A DNA stretch of 60,556 nt from DATARH01 sp036008175. GTDB lineage: Bacteria > Pseudomonadota > Alphaproteobacteria > ATCC43930 > CGMCC-115725. Shown one piece after another: positions 31,688-40,649 of this stretch. Below the pieces are notes generated by a model. It did not search any database and was not told the DNA's origin. It saw nothing but the letters and a program-made list of their open reading frames with translations. The position numbers and the translations under genes are program-made. The stretch lies in assembly GCA_036008175.1 (NCBI GenBank), contig DASYOB010000156.1, positions 1 to 60,556 of the forward strand, read 5' to 3'. Numbering within the stretch: position 1 is the first letter of the stretch; every line of letters begins with the position of its first letter.

Positions 31688-31806
31688 CGGCTTCTCCCCT
31701 TTTTGCTGCTGATTCCACAGCCAGCGAACCGCGGAGCGGCCTCGCCTTCAGTGCATCTCGGTCGTTGTTGAACAGTCTATCAGTTCGCGTGCGTCTGCAC
31801 GAAGCG

Positions 31807-32847
31807 TCACGCTGCGGCTGGTTTCGCCAGCGGGTAGGTGACGCCGCCCTCATGCAAGTGGCAGGCGGCCCAGTGGCCGGGCACGATCTCGCGCAGTGCC
31901 GGGACGTCCGTTTGACAGCGCACCATCGCATAAGGGCAGCGGGCGTGGAAATGACAGCCCGGTGGCGGGTTGATCGGGCTCGGCACGTCGCCTGTCAGGA
32001 TCACGCGGTTGCGACCCTTCGCCCGCGCCTTCGGGATCGGCACTGCCGAGAGCAGCGCCTCGGTGTAGGGGTGGAGCGGCGTCTCGAACAGGCTCTTCTT
32101 GTCGGTCGTCTCGACGATGCGGCCGAGATACATGACCGCCACGCGATGCGAGATGTGCTCGACCACCGCGAGGTCGTGGGCGACGAACAGGTATGACAGC
32201 TTCAACTCGTCCTGCAGATCCATCAACAGGTTGATGATCTGCGCCTGGATCGACACGTCGAGCGCCGAGACCGGCTCGTCGCCGACGATCAATTCCGGGC
32301 TCAACGCCAGTGCACGGGCGATGCCGATGCGTTGGCGCTGACCGCCAGAGAATTCGTGCGGGTAGGCGCCGGTCAGCTCGGGCCTGAGGCCGACCCGCTC
32401 GAACAGGCTCGCCACCCGTTCCTGCCGCTCGGCGGCGCTGCCGACCTGGTGAATCACCAGCGGCTCGCCGACGATCTCGCCGGCGGACATGCGCGGATTG
32501 AGCGAGGCGTAGGGGTCCTGGTAAATCATCTGCATCTGTCGCCGATAGGGCAGCATCTGCTCCCGGTCGAGGTCGGTGATATCCTCGCCGCGCACGGAAA
32601 TCCGTCCGGCGGTCGGCTCCAGCAGCTTCAGAATGGTGCGGCCGACGGTGGATTTGCCGCAGCCGCTCTCGCCGACGAGACCCAAGGTCTCGCCCCGCTC
32701 GATGCGGAACGAGACGCCGTCGACCGCGTAGACATGCCCGGAAACCCGCGAAAACACTCCCTTATGGACCGGAAAGTGCTTTTTGAGGCCGCGCACCTCA
32801 AGCAGCGGCCTGTTCGTCTGTGGCGCGGCTGTCTGTCCGGTCGTCAC
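31807..32847 (-). CDS. ABC transporter ATPase, DppF type
   Basis: The 346-residue ATPase has Walker A GLVGESGCGKSTVGR, the signature EFSGGQRQRIGIARAL and Walker B LIVGDEPVSALDVS. The C-terminal oligopeptide-transporter extension includes HARCPYAMVRCQ, whose cysteines may bind an iron-sulfur cluster as in related subunits. Its start overlaps the stop of the DppD-type gene by 4 bases. It probably energises importer 1, and possibly the second importer, which lacks ATPase genes. Confidence 0.95.
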   Translation of the reverse strand: MTTGQTAAPQTNRPLLEVRGLKKHFPVHKGVFSRVSGHVYAVDGVSFRIERGETLGLVGESGCGKSTVGRTILKLLEPTAGRISVRGEDITDLDREQMLPYRRQMQMIYQDPYASLNPRMSAGEIVGEPLVIHQVGSAAERQERVASLFERVGLRPELTGAYPHEFSGGQRQRIGIARALALSPELIVGDEPVSALDVSIQAQIINLLMDLQDELKLSYLFVAHDLAVVEHISHRVAVMYLGRIVETTDKKSLFETPLHPYTEALLSAVPIPKARAKGRNRVILTGDVPSPINPPPGCHFHARCPYAMVRCQTDVPALREIVPGHWAACHLHEGGVTYPLAKPAAA

Positions 32848-33902
32848 GCGTCACCCAGCAGCCGGTCGGCGTGCCAGCAGGCGACCCAGTGTCCCGGCCG
32901 GTACTGCGTGAGCGGTGGATAGGCGGCGCGGCATTCTTCGGTCGCGAAGCCGCAGCGCGGGGCAAAACTGCAGCCCCGCGGCAGGTTGGCGAGCGAGGGG
33001 ACCATGCCCTTGATCTCGCTCAGCCGCGCCCGGCGGGTATCGGTCCGCGCCGCGATCTCCAGATTGGGCAGCGAGCCCAAAAGCCCCTTCGTGTAGGGGT
33101 GGCCCGGGCTTTCGAACAGGTCGTCGGCACTCGCCTCCTCGACCTTGCGGCCGGCATACATCACGATGACCCGGTCGGCATTCTCGGCGACAACGCCCAT
33201 GTCGTGCGTGATCAGGATGATCGCGGCGCCGGTGGTGTCCTGCAGCTCACGCATCAGATCGAGAATCTGCGCCTGGATCGTCACGTCGAGCGCGGTGGTC
33301 GGCTCGTCGGCGATCAACAGCTTCGGGTTGCACGACAGTGCCATCGCGATCATTGCGCGCTGGCGCATACCGCCGGAGAGCTGATGCGGATAGGCGTGGA
33401 CCCGGCGCTCCGGCTCAGGGATGTGCACCCGGCGCAGCATCTCGATGGCCTCGTCCCAGGCCTCGCGCCCGGATAGCCCGCGGTGCAGCGCGACCGCCTC
33501 GCCGATCTGGCGTCCGATTGTGAGAAGCGGGTTCAGCGAGGTCATCGGCTCCTGGAAGATCATCGCGATATCGTTGCCGCGAATGTCTTCCATCGCGCGC
33601 TCGGTCAGCTCCAGAAGGTTCCGGCCCTCGAACAGGACGCGGCCGCCGACGATCCGCCCCGGTGGGCTGGCAACAAGGCGCAGGATCGACAGCGCCGTGA
33701 CGCTCTTGCCGCAGCCGCTCTCGCCGACAACACCGAGCGTCTCGCCCGCGCGCACGCTGTAGGAGACGCCGTCGACCGCCCGCACCACCCCGGCCCGGGT
33801 AAAGAAATGCGTCTGCAGGTTATCGATCTCGAGCAGAGGATCGGCTGCGCCGGAACCCGCAACCGGCCTTTCGAGCGGCTCTATGTCGTTCAAGAGTGAC
33901 AC
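32844..33902 (-). CDS. ABC transporter ATPase, DppD type
   Basis: The 352-residue partner ATPase has Walker A GVVGESGCGKSVTALS, the signature QLSGGMRQRAMIAMAL and Walker B LLIADEPTTALDVT. The C-terminal FAPRCGFATEECRAAYPPL is typical of DppD/OppD. No ATG fits; a GTG at 33902 is taken as start, since the only alternative upstream is a TTG at 33938. It is divergent from the binding-protein gene, with about 100 bases of shared upstream region. Confidence 0.94.
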   Translation of the reverse strand: MSLLNDIEPLERPVAGSGAADPLLEIDNLQTHFFTRAGVVRAVDGVSYSVRAGETLGVVGESGCGKSVTALSILRLVASPPGRIVGGRVLFEGRNLLELTERAMEDIRGNDIAMIFQEPMTSLNPLLTIGRQIGEAVALHRGLSGREAWDEAIEMLRRVHIPEPERRVHAYPHQLSGGMRQRAMIAMALSCNPKLLIADEPTTALDVTIQAQILDLMRELQDTTGAAIILITHDMGVVAENADRVIVMYAGRKVEEASADDLFESPGHPYTKGLLGSLPNLEIAARTDTRRARLSEIKGMVPSLANLPRGCSFAPRCGFATEECRAAYPPLTQYRPGHWVACWHADRLLGDA

Positions 33903-34004
33903 CTGCCTGTTCGGTGCTATTTTTGAGCAGCGGCACAAACCGACAAGCCATCAGAACACGCCGTGATCGGTTCTGGAAAGGCCCAGCAGGGAGGGGAAGA
34001 CGTC

Positions 34005-35699
34005 ATGAGCGATAAGCCGGTCGCGAATCCGCGGTGGACCCGCCGCGAGTTCCTGAAGACCAGTGCCGTTGCGGCGGCGAGCGCTTACGGGATGCCGTGG
34101 GGGCTGGCGCGCGCCGCCGACCTGCCGATGGAGTTCGACGGCTCGAAATTCCAGCTCGCGGCACCCGAACCCAACCCGAAACGCGGCGGGACGCTCCGCT
34201 ACGGCATCACGATGCGGCCGCCGCATTTCGACGTGCACCAGTCCGGGACCATCAACAATCTCGGCTCGCAAGGCTGCATGTTCGACAATCTGATCCGGCG
34301 CGACCCGCGCGACAGCGGCAGGACAATCATTCCCGATCTCGCCCACAGCTGGGAGATCTCGAAGGACGGCAAGACTTACACCTTCCACTTGCGCAAAGGC
34401 GTCGAATTCCACGACGGCGCCGAGCTGACCAGCGACGACGTGAAGGCCACCTTCGACCGCATCGCCAAGCCGCCGCAAGGTGTCAGCATTCCGCGCAGCG
34501 TATTGTTCAGGGCGGTCAGCGAGATCGCCGCGCCCGACAAATACACGGTGCAGTTCAAACTGGCCGAGCCGCGGCCGGCCAACTTCATCATGTCGGCGAT
34601 CGCCAGCGGCTGGAACGTCATCGTCCGCAAGAAGACGCTGGAGGACAACAACTACAACCTGCGCAAGGTCGAGATCTATCCCGGCACCGGCCCGTTCAAG
34701 AGCGTCAAGCGGGTCGAGAACGAAAGCTGGCTGATGGAGCGGAACCCGGATTACTGGAACAAGGGTCTGCCCTATCTCGACAACATCCAGTTTTTCCACG
34801 CGCTGCCGTTTTCGACCGAGCTGGGATCGGCGGTCCTGTCCGGCCGGGTCGATTACATCCGCATCACCGATCCGGTCACTTGGAGCAAGGCCAAGGAAAC
34901 ACCGGGCATATCGGTTGCGCGCTTCAATCAAAGCGTCATTCAAGGCACCTGGGTCAACAGCAAGAAAAAGCCGTTCGACGATCCGCGGGTGCGTCGCGCG
35001 CTGCACCTCGCCTTCGACCGGCACACCCTGGTCGATGTCGTCAAGGATGTGACGCCGATGCGAGTCGGCGGCTTCATCTACCCGTTCTCCGAGTTCGCCA
35101 CCCCGACCGAGGAGCTGTTCAAGCGCATCGGCTACCAGACCGACACCGCGCCCGCGTTGAAGGAAGCAAAGGCGCTGATGGCCGCGGCCGGCCACGCGGA
35201 CGGCATCCAAGGCCTCGATTTTCTGGTGCGCGACGTGCCCAGCTTCAAGCTGTGGGCGCAGGCAATCCAAGCGATGCTGCAAGAGGCGCTCAACGTCCAG
35301 TGCAACCTGCGCACCGTCGTCGAATCGGTGTGGTTCGACGACACCGCGAGCGGTCATTTCGACTTGGCGATCGGCGCGATCGTCTCCACGCTGCTCGACC
35401 CGTCGGATTACTTCAACGCCTGGTACCGCACAGGCGGGCCGCAGAATTACGGGTTCTGGAACAACGAAAAGTTCAATGCGCTGGTCGACCAGATCGACCG
35501 CGAGGTCGATCCGACAAAGCGACTAGAGCTGGTCCGCCAGACAGAACCGATCATGGAGGAGGACCCGCCGGTATTGCCGGTCGCCTGGGAACAGATCAAC
35601 GACGTCTGGTACAGCTATGTGAAGGGGCACAACCCCGCCGACTATTTCGGCATCTACGATGTCGTGCGGTTCGACACCTTCTGGCTCGACAAGGCGTGA
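34005..35699 (+). CDS. ABC transporter substrate-binding protein (SBP_bac_5), importer 1
   Basis: The 564-residue product carries a twin-arginine signal (RWTRREFLKTSAVAAASAYG), so it is exported folded. The family 5 (DppA/OppA) fold is shown by KRGGTLRYGI, LAHSWEISKDGKTYTFHLRK, GVEFHDGAELTSDDVKATFD and NPDYWNKGLPYLDNIQF. The ATG at 34005 follows a strong GGAGGGG site. Substrate cannot be told; the family carries peptides, nickel chelates, glutathione or sugars. It completes importer 1 with the two permeases and two ATPases nearby. Confidence 0.93.
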   Translation: MSDKPVANPRWTRREFLKTSAVAAASAYGMPWGLARAADLPMEFDGSKFQLAAPEPNPKRGGTLRYGITMRPPHFDVHQSGTINNLGSQGCMFDNLIRRDPRDSGRTIIPDLAHSWEISKDGKTYTFHLRKGVEFHDGAELTSDDVKATFDRIAKPPQGVSIPRSVLFRAVSEIAAPDKYTVQFKLAEPRPANFIMSAIASGWNVIVRKKTLEDNNYNLRKVEIYPGTGPFKSVKRVENESWLMERNPDYWNKGLPYLDNIQFFHALPFSTELGSAVLSGRVDYIRITDPVTWSKAKETPGISVARFNQSVIQGTWVNSKKKPFDDPRVRRALHLAFDRHTLVDVVKDVTPMRVGGFIYPFSEFATPTEELFKRIGYQTDTAPALKEAKALMAAAGHADGIQGLDFLVRDVPSFKLWAQAIQAMLQEALNVQCNLRTVVESVWFDDTASGHFDLAIGAIVSTLLDPSDYFNAWYRTGGPQNYGFWNNEKFNALVDQIDREVDPTKRLELVRQTEPIMEEDPPVLPVAWEQINDVWYSYVKGHNPADYFGIYDVVRFDTFWLDKA

Positions 35700-35747
35700 G
35701 GTGGATGGCCGATCGCGGCTGGCGTGAAAATCGGATCCCGACCAGCC

Positions 35748-36431
35748 CTACAAGGGCCGCCTTGCCTCAAGCGCGACCCGCGCAAACGTCGCGGCAATCC
35801 GCCAACCGGCTTTGATGGTGCCGACCAGGTTGCCTGAAACCTTGGAGACGCCACCGGCGCGGCGGCGATGCGCGACCGGCAGCTCCAGGATACGCAATCC
35901 CGCCCGCGCCGCCCGCATCTGCATTTCGAGGTTCCAGCCGTAGGTCATCTCGCGCATCCCGAGGCGCATCAGCGCGTCGCGGCGGATCGCACGGAACGGA
36001 CACATATCGGTGTAGCGAACGCCGTAGAGGAGCCGCACTGCGGCGCCGAAGATGTAGCCGGCGAGCAGCTGATGCGGGCTCATGCTGCCCTGCTCGCGCC
36101 GGCCGCGGGTGCGCGAACCGATGACGAAATCGTATTCGCCCTGCGCGATCGGCGCGATCAGATCCGGCATCAGCTCCGGGCAGTCGCTGCCATCGCCGTC
36201 GAGAAACACGATGATATCGCAATCGCCGGCCGCCTCGGCCCCGGCGCGGCAACCTCGGCCATAGCCGCGCCGGGTTTCGCTGACCACACGGGCACCCGCC
36301 GCCTGCGCCTCTTCGACGGTGCGGTCGGTGCTGCCGCTGTCGGCGACGATGATTTCGTCGGCGATTCCGGAGGGTATCGCCGCCAGCACGCCAGGGAGCG
36401 CCTCGTCTTCGTTCAGCGTTGGGATCACCAC
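35748..36431 (-). CDS. Glycosyltransferase family 2 (polyprenyl-phosphate type)
   Basis: The GT-A fold is clear: VVIPTLNEDEALPGVLAAIP, IIVADSGSTDRTVEEAQAAG, the DxD-like IIVFLDGDGSDCPELM, and the acceptor region YTDMCPFRAIRRDALMRLGM. It lacks membrane helices. The frame is open to 36560, but that part is encoded by a palindromic repeat and is unlike the family, so the GTG at 36431 (about 227 residues) is my choice. It may build a polyprenyl-phosphate sugar or act on an unknown lipid in the same cluster as the radical SAM enzyme. Confidence 0.85.
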   Translation of the reverse strand: MVIPTLNEDEALPGVLAAIPSGIADEIIVADSGSTDRTVEEAQAAGARVVSETRRGYGRGCRAGAEAAGDCDIIVFLDGDGSDCPELMPDLIAPIAQGEYDFVIGSRTRGRREQGSMSPHQLLAGYIFGAAVRLLYGVRYTDMCPFRAIRRDALMRLGMREMTYGWNLEMQMRAARAGLRILELPVAHRRRAGGVSKVSGNLVGTIKAGWRIAATFARVALEARRPL

Positions 36432-36470
36432 CGCGATTCTCGGTCCGGTAAGGTGGTCCGTAGCGGATCG

Positions 36471-36543
36471 AGATTGCTTCGTCGCTCCGCTCCTCGCAAT
36501 GACGCTGTGATTAGCCGTCATTGCGAGCGAAGCGAAGCAATCT
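36471..36543. repeat. Palindromic repeat at the start of the GT2 gene
   Basis: The arms AGATTGCTTCGTCGCTCCGC (36471 onward) and GCGAGCGAAGCGAAGCAATCT (ending 36543) face each other around the repeated GTCATTGCGA core. This is a well-known short dispersed palindrome of alphaproteobacterial genomes. It lies between the radical SAM gene and the glycosyltransferase and falsely extends the latter's open frame. Confidence 0.8.
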
Positions 36544-36582
36544 CGGCGGGTGTTGTCCAAATCCGTGCGTGTCTGAGTCGGG

Positions 36583-37641
36583 TCACAGGCTCCAGCGCAG
36601 ACCGCAGCCGGCGCAAGCGGAGGGTGGGCTGTCGCTCAGCAGCGCGGCGCGGAAATGCTGATACCGTTCGCCGTTCCAAATCTCACGCAGGCTCTGCTGC
36701 GTCGCGTCGCCGAGGGTGAAACTGTCATAGCCGCGCATCGAGAACGGTGCGATGCAACACGGGATCGCGCGCCCATGCGCGGTGATGTACATCAAGCTCC
36801 AGGGACGGCGGCACAGGGACCAGGGCTGCGCTTCGTCCTGCGGCTTCAGGCTCGTCGCCGGATCGGTCGCGCCCGAGGCATTGAAGCTGATGCCGAGCTC
36901 CTCGGCGAGCTGTTCGGCGGCCCCGATCAGCCGCCCTTCCTCGTCCTCGCCACCGGCGAACAAGGCCGACTGCTCACGAGCCAGCCCCTGGCCTTCGGGA
37001 AAGTAGACGAGGCGTTGGAGATAGACTTCGCCGACATCGATCTCGCATGCGAGGCGGACAAAATCGCAGAGCTGATCGACCGTTTCCTTGAGCCCGGTAA
37101 GCCACAGCGACACGCGCGGCTTCTCGGCCCCGAGCTCCTTCTGCATCGCCCGGAAGGCGCGGATATTGCGGACGATGCGATGAAACATATCGCGCCCGCG
37201 CACCAGCTTGAATGCTTTCGGCTCGGCGGCGTCGAGCGATACGCGCAGCTCGTCAAGCCCGGCATCGATCAGTTCGCGGCCCTTCTTCGCGCTGAGCAGC
37301 GTGCCGTTGGTGTTGAACAGCACATAGGTGCCGCGGTCCTTCAGATACCTGATCATGCGCGGCAGCGCGCGCACCATCATCGGCTCGCCGACCCCGTGCA
37401 AGACCACGCGCGCGATGCGCGGAAACTGGTCGACGATTTCGGTGAACAATTCCCAGCTCATGTCGCCCGGCGGCTCCAGCGCCTCGAAGGTGCGCGGGCA
37501 GGTCGTGCACAACAGGTTGCAGCGGTTCGTCGTCTCCAGATAGAGGCAGACCGGCTCAGCTTCGGCAACCGGGCCGCGCTCGTCGACGATATGCGCGAAA
37601 TAGCGGCGCGGATCGACCTCAGCGGGGCTCGCGCTCGGCAT
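36583..37641 (-). CDS. Radical SAM/SPASM enzyme
   Basis: The 352-residue product has the 4Fe-4S/AdoMet motif CNLLCTTC near residue 42, then VLHGVGEPMM (GGE-like) and FNTNGTLLSAKKGRELIDAG. The C-terminal SPASM-type cysteines are in SLCRRPW, IPCCIAPF and ACAGCG, which suggests additional clusters. Such enzymes modify peptides or sugars by radical chemistry. It overlaps the upstream membrane glycosyltransferase by 23 bases and precedes the GT2 gene, so a sugar or lipid-linked product is likelier than a peptide; no precursor peptide is evident. Confidence 0.88.
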   Translation of the reverse strand: MPSASPAEVDPRRYFAHIVDERGPVAEAEPVCLYLETTNRCNLLCTTCPRTFEALEPPGDMSWELFTEIVDQFPRIARVVLHGVGEPMMVRALPRMIRYLKDRGTYVLFNTNGTLLSAKKGRELIDAGLDELRVSLDAAEPKAFKLVRGRDMFHRIVRNIRAFRAMQKELGAEKPRVSLWLTGLKETVDQLCDFVRLACEIDVGEVYLQRLVYFPEGQGLAREQSALFAGGEDEEGRLIGAAEQLAEELGISFNASGATDPATSLKPQDEAQPWSLCRRPWSLMYITAHGRAIPCCIAPFSMRGYDSFTLGDATQQSLREIWNGERYQHFRAALLSDSPPSACAGCGLRWSL

Positions 37642-38950
37642 TATTCAGCGGCTCCCAACGGCGCTGTAGCCACCATTCGATCGCGGCCAGCGCCGCGAAT
37701 GGCAGATAGATCGCCGATTCGGCTATCAGCCGATTGCGGTCTCGCACCAATTGCGACCCGACCGGAACGACGTAAAGCAGAAAACTCGACGCCGTCAACC
37801 ATAGCAGCGAGTAAGAGGGAAGCAGGCAAGCAAACGCGATCAGCCAGGCGAAATACCAGGGGTAATGCGGCGACAGCAACAGGATGAACGCGGTGGCGAG
37901 CAGCGCAGCGCCGGGTCTGTCGAGTTCCGCATTGCGAGGGCGGAACGCGATGACGATGCCAAGCCCGGCCAAAACCGTTGCGACGGCACAGACGTAGACA
38001 AGTCCTGGCAGCCCGCTGATCGGCAATACGGCATTCGCCAAGCTCCAAAGGTAGAAACCGGCGCCACCGGCGGTGAAGCCTTCCTCCGCGGCATAGCCCG
38101 GCAGAAAGCCGAATACCTTCCAGCCGACGCCGAGAAACGGCAAATAGGCCAGCACAATCGCCAGGGCGAAAACGAGCGGCATCCGCCAATCCCAACGCCG
38201 CCACAGCGCCGGGAACAGCACCGCCGGATAGAGCTTGGTCAGAACGCCTGCGGCAAGCGCCAGCCCGGCCGCCCATCCCGGAAAGCGCTGGCGCATCCAT
38301 AGCGCCAGCACGACGAACGCAATGACCGCGGCATCGATGTGGCCGCTGCCGGCAAACTCCCATACCGGCAGCGGGTGCCAGGCATAGATCAGGATCCGCG
38401 TCGCGGGCAGACTACCGGCAATCAGCATTTGGAGCATCAGAGCGATCGTCAACGCGTCGAAACCAAGCATTGCCGCTTTCATGACGGTGACTGTCTCGCC
38501 AAACCGGGTGACCGCAAGAAAGATCGCCTCGGCCAAGGGCGGATAGATCGTCGGCGCGTAATTGTTGCGGTTGATCTTCGGGAAGATGGTCGAGTCGCGC
38601 AGCGCTTCGAGCTGCGGGTCGTTCGGAATGTAGCGGTAGGGGTTGATGCCTTCGGCCAGCACGCGCCCGTCCCAGATGTAGCGATAGATATCGCTCGACA
38701 GGTAAGGCGGGGCGAACAAGACGGCGAGCCGCATCATTGCCGCGACCATAAGGATCAGCACAAGAACCCTGCGCGACCCGCCGCCGCGCCAAATCAGCGC
38801 CGCGGCAAAAAAATAGACCGCGCCCTGAACCAGCGCGACGGCGACGAATACCCCAATCCGGTTTTGCTGCTGTTCGTAAAGTCCCGCCCCAGTCAAAACC
38901 ACCAGCAGCAGCGCGCAAGCAGATAGGCCCAGAATTCGGGCGCGGCTCAC
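37619..38950 (-). CDS. Integral membrane glycosyltransferase (DUF2029/GT87-like)
   Basis: About 443 residues with ten or more hydrophobic helices. The periplasmic loop FAPPYLSSDIYRYIWDGRVL, with the Asp of SSD, and GINPYRYIPNDPQLEALRDS are typical of polyprenol-phosphate-sugar dependent transferases. The GTG at 38950 overlaps the upstream stop as GTGA, which favours it over a GTG at 38971. It lies in a tight operon with the TIGR04282 protein and the radical SAM enzyme. Confidence 0.85.
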   Translation of the reverse strand: MSRARILGLSACALLLVVLTGAGLYEQQQNRIGVFVAVALVQGAVYFFAAALIWRGGGSRRVLVLILMVAAMMRLAVLFAPPYLSSDIYRYIWDGRVLAEGINPYRYIPNDPQLEALRDSTIFPKINRNNYAPTIYPPLAEAIFLAVTRFGETVTVMKAAMLGFDALTIALMLQMLIAGSLPATRILIYAWHPLPVWEFAGSGHIDAAVIAFVVLALWMRQRFPGWAAGLALAAGVLTKLYPAVLFPALWRRWDWRMPLVFALAIVLAYLPFLGVGWKVFGFLPGYAAEEGFTAGGAGFYLWSLANAVLPISGLPGLVYVCAVATVLAGLGIVIAFRPRNAELDRPGAALLATAFILLLSPHYPWYFAWLIAFACLLPSYSLLWLTASSFLLYVVPVGSQLVRDRNRLIAESAIYLPFAALAAIEWWLQRRWEPLNNAEREPR

Positions 38951-39687
38951 CTGCGCGGGCGGCTCAGCCACGCGCCCCCGGGCCCAGCCAGCAGATCGCG
39001 CAGAATCCGCGCGGTATGCGGGGCGGCATACATGCCGGGCCCGGCGGCGCCGAGAAGTTCATCGGCAAGTCTCCGCAGCGAGTCGATGTCGTCAACATCG
39101 TACCAGCGCGGCAAGGTGATGGCGGCCAGCTCCGATTCGGCGGCGCGGTCCAGTGTCTGGCCGAGCACTTGCTCGGTGCTCCAGGCAATATCCTCGAACA
39201 GCCGGCGATGCGCGCGTTTCAGCCCGATCAGGTAATAGCCGCCGTCCTCCGCCGGGCCGAGGACGACCCGGTCGCCCGGTCTTTGCAGCGCGCGCGCCGC
39301 ATCGACGAGCCGCGCGGTCGGCAGGTTCGGGCTGTCGGCATTGACCAGGCACACAGCGCCGTAACCGATGGCAAGCAGATCCTCGGCGGCATGCGACAGG
39401 CTCGCGCCGAGCCCGGCCCGGCGCGGCGGCAACAGCTGGATGCCGGCCGGCAGAAGCCGAGCGAACTCCGCCTCCGAGCCGGGCGGCGAATAGGCGACAT
39501 AGCCCTGGATCGCCACCGTCTCCGCTGCGGCGAGAATGTTGCAGGCGATGTCCTGGATGAAAGCGCCGCCGAGAGCGGCGGCATCGGCGGGCGACAAGGG
39601 CGGCGCCAGCCGGGTCTTGACCTCGCCGACCCGCGGCGCCTTGGCCATGATCGCCACGGCGCAGGTTTCGGTCAGCGGCGGCGGCAA
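38947..39687 (-). CDS. TIGR04282 family glycosyltransferase (DUF2064)
   Basis: About 246 residues with CAVAIMAKAPRVGEVKTRLA, AVCLVNADSPNLPTA and VLGPAEDGGYYLIGLKRAH, which define the TIGR04282 family. The fold is nucleotide-sugar transferase-like. Some members are named for arsenosugar biosynthesis, but no arsenic methylase is present here, so that name should not be transferred. The TTG at 39687 is taken as start because AAGAGGG lies 4 bases before it and the family has ~12 residues ahead of MAKAP. Confidence 0.85.
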   Translation of the reverse strand: MPPPLTETCAVAIMAKAPRVGEVKTRLAPPLSPADAAALGGAFIQDIACNILAAAETVAIQGYVAYSPPGSEAEFARLLPAGIQLLPPRRAGLGASLSHAAEDLLAIGYGAVCLVNADSPNLPTARLVDAARALQRPGDRVVLGPAEDGGYYLIGLKRAHRRLFEDIAWSTEQVLGQTLDRAAESELAAITLPRWYDVDDIDSLRRLADELLGAAGPGMYAAPHTARILRDLLAGPGGAWLSRPRR

Positions 39688-39697
39688 TACGCCCTCT

Positions 39698-40513
39698 TCA
39701 CCTGTGCCGCTCCAACCAGGCGCGCGCCACCGCGGTGATGACCCGCAGCGAGGCGTGCGCGCCGTCGGCCTCGCCTTTTTCGAAATCGCCGGCGTTGACC
39801 GCCATCTGGTTGGTGACGTGGGCGAAGCACAGCACCGGCTTGCCGCGGGCCCGGGCAAAGGCGTAGAGCGCCGCCGCCTCCATCTCGACCGCCAGGACAT
39901 CGCGGTCGCGGGATTGCTCGATCGCCGTTGCGGTCTCGCGGAAAGGCGCGTCCGTCGTCCAGGTCGCGCCTCGATAGATTGGCAGGCCGAGGGCGGTCAG
40001 CCCGCGCATCGCGGTCTCGACCAGCACCGGATCGGCCTCGGCGAAATCGGCGGGCGGCAGATAGTGGTAGCTTGTCCCCTCGTCGCGGAGGGCCCGGTCG
40101 ATCACCACGAAATAGGGCGGCGGCCCGCCTTTATGCTCCGAGGGCGGCGCAATCTGGCCGGCAGAGGTCATGCTGATCAGCAGCCGGCAGCCGGAGACGA
40201 ACAACTCCTCGGCGAGCAGCACCGCGAACGAGGCGCCGACCGCACAGCCGATGATGCCGAGGCGCAGCCCGGCTTCGTCGAATTCGTAGAGATCGGTGTG
40301 GTAGCAGGCCCAGGCCGGCGACAGCGTCGCCCGCCCGTCGCGGCGCAGCGCCCGCAGAATGTCGCCGTCGGGATCGAGCACGCAGACCGCGGGAACATCG
40401 GCCGGCGGCAAGCCCTTCTGACGGCGTGCCTCGCGCAGCAGATTGGCCGGCTCGAAGACCGAGGCGGCGGCATAGTCCTTGGCCGCCAGGATCGGCGGCT
40501 TGTCGCTGCTCAT
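39698..40513 (-). CDS. Nucleoside phosphorylase (PNP/UDP family)
   Basis: About 271 residues starting MSSDKPPILAAKDYAAASVF with LREARRQKGLP. The core has IGCAVGASFAVLLAEELFVS, LISMTSAGQIAPPS and the substrate-binding VLAVEMEAAALYAFARARGK. Such enzymes split a nucleoside with phosphate. The frame is open upstream to 40720; the ATG at 40513 is chosen by family similarity, but an ATG at 40567 is possible. It heads the operon of glycosyltransferases and radical SAM enzyme and may release a sugar phosphate for that pathway (inference). Confidence 0.85.
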   Translation of the reverse strand: MSSDKPPILAAKDYAAASVFEPANLLREARRQKGLPPADVPAVCVLDPDGDILRALRRDGRATLSPAWACYHTDLYEFDEAGLRLGIIGCAVGASFAVLLAEELFVSGCRLLISMTSAGQIAPPSEHKGGPPPYFVVIDRALRDEGTSYHYLPPADFAEADPVLVETAMRGLTALGLPIYRGATWTTDAPFRETATAIEQSRDRDVLAVEMEAAALYAFARARGKPVLCFAHVTNQMAVNAGDFEKGEADGAHASLRVITAVARAWLERHR

Positions 40514-40649
40514 GCGCCGTTGTCGAGCACCGTCGATAAGCTCGTCAAGCGAAAGCACCAGCGGCATTTCGGTACAGGACAGCCTCGACGCGTGCCCCGC
40601 AGGGCACCCTGTCCTGGGCTGCTCCCCCTGGTTTCGCTGATGTGCCGGC

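Noticed and set aside
33951..35357. A 468-residue minus-strand frame opposite the binding protein gene
   Set aside because: Shadow frame; the plus-strand product has clear SBP_bac_5 motifs and a ribosome binding site.
36432..36560. N-terminal extension of the GT2 protein
   Set aside because: It is encoded by a dispersed palindromic repeat and begins with non-family sequence.
38947..40513. Arsenosugar biosynthesis locus
   Set aside because: Only the TIGR04282 name and a phosphorylase point this way; no ArsM or ArsS-like gene with its C-terminal domain is present.
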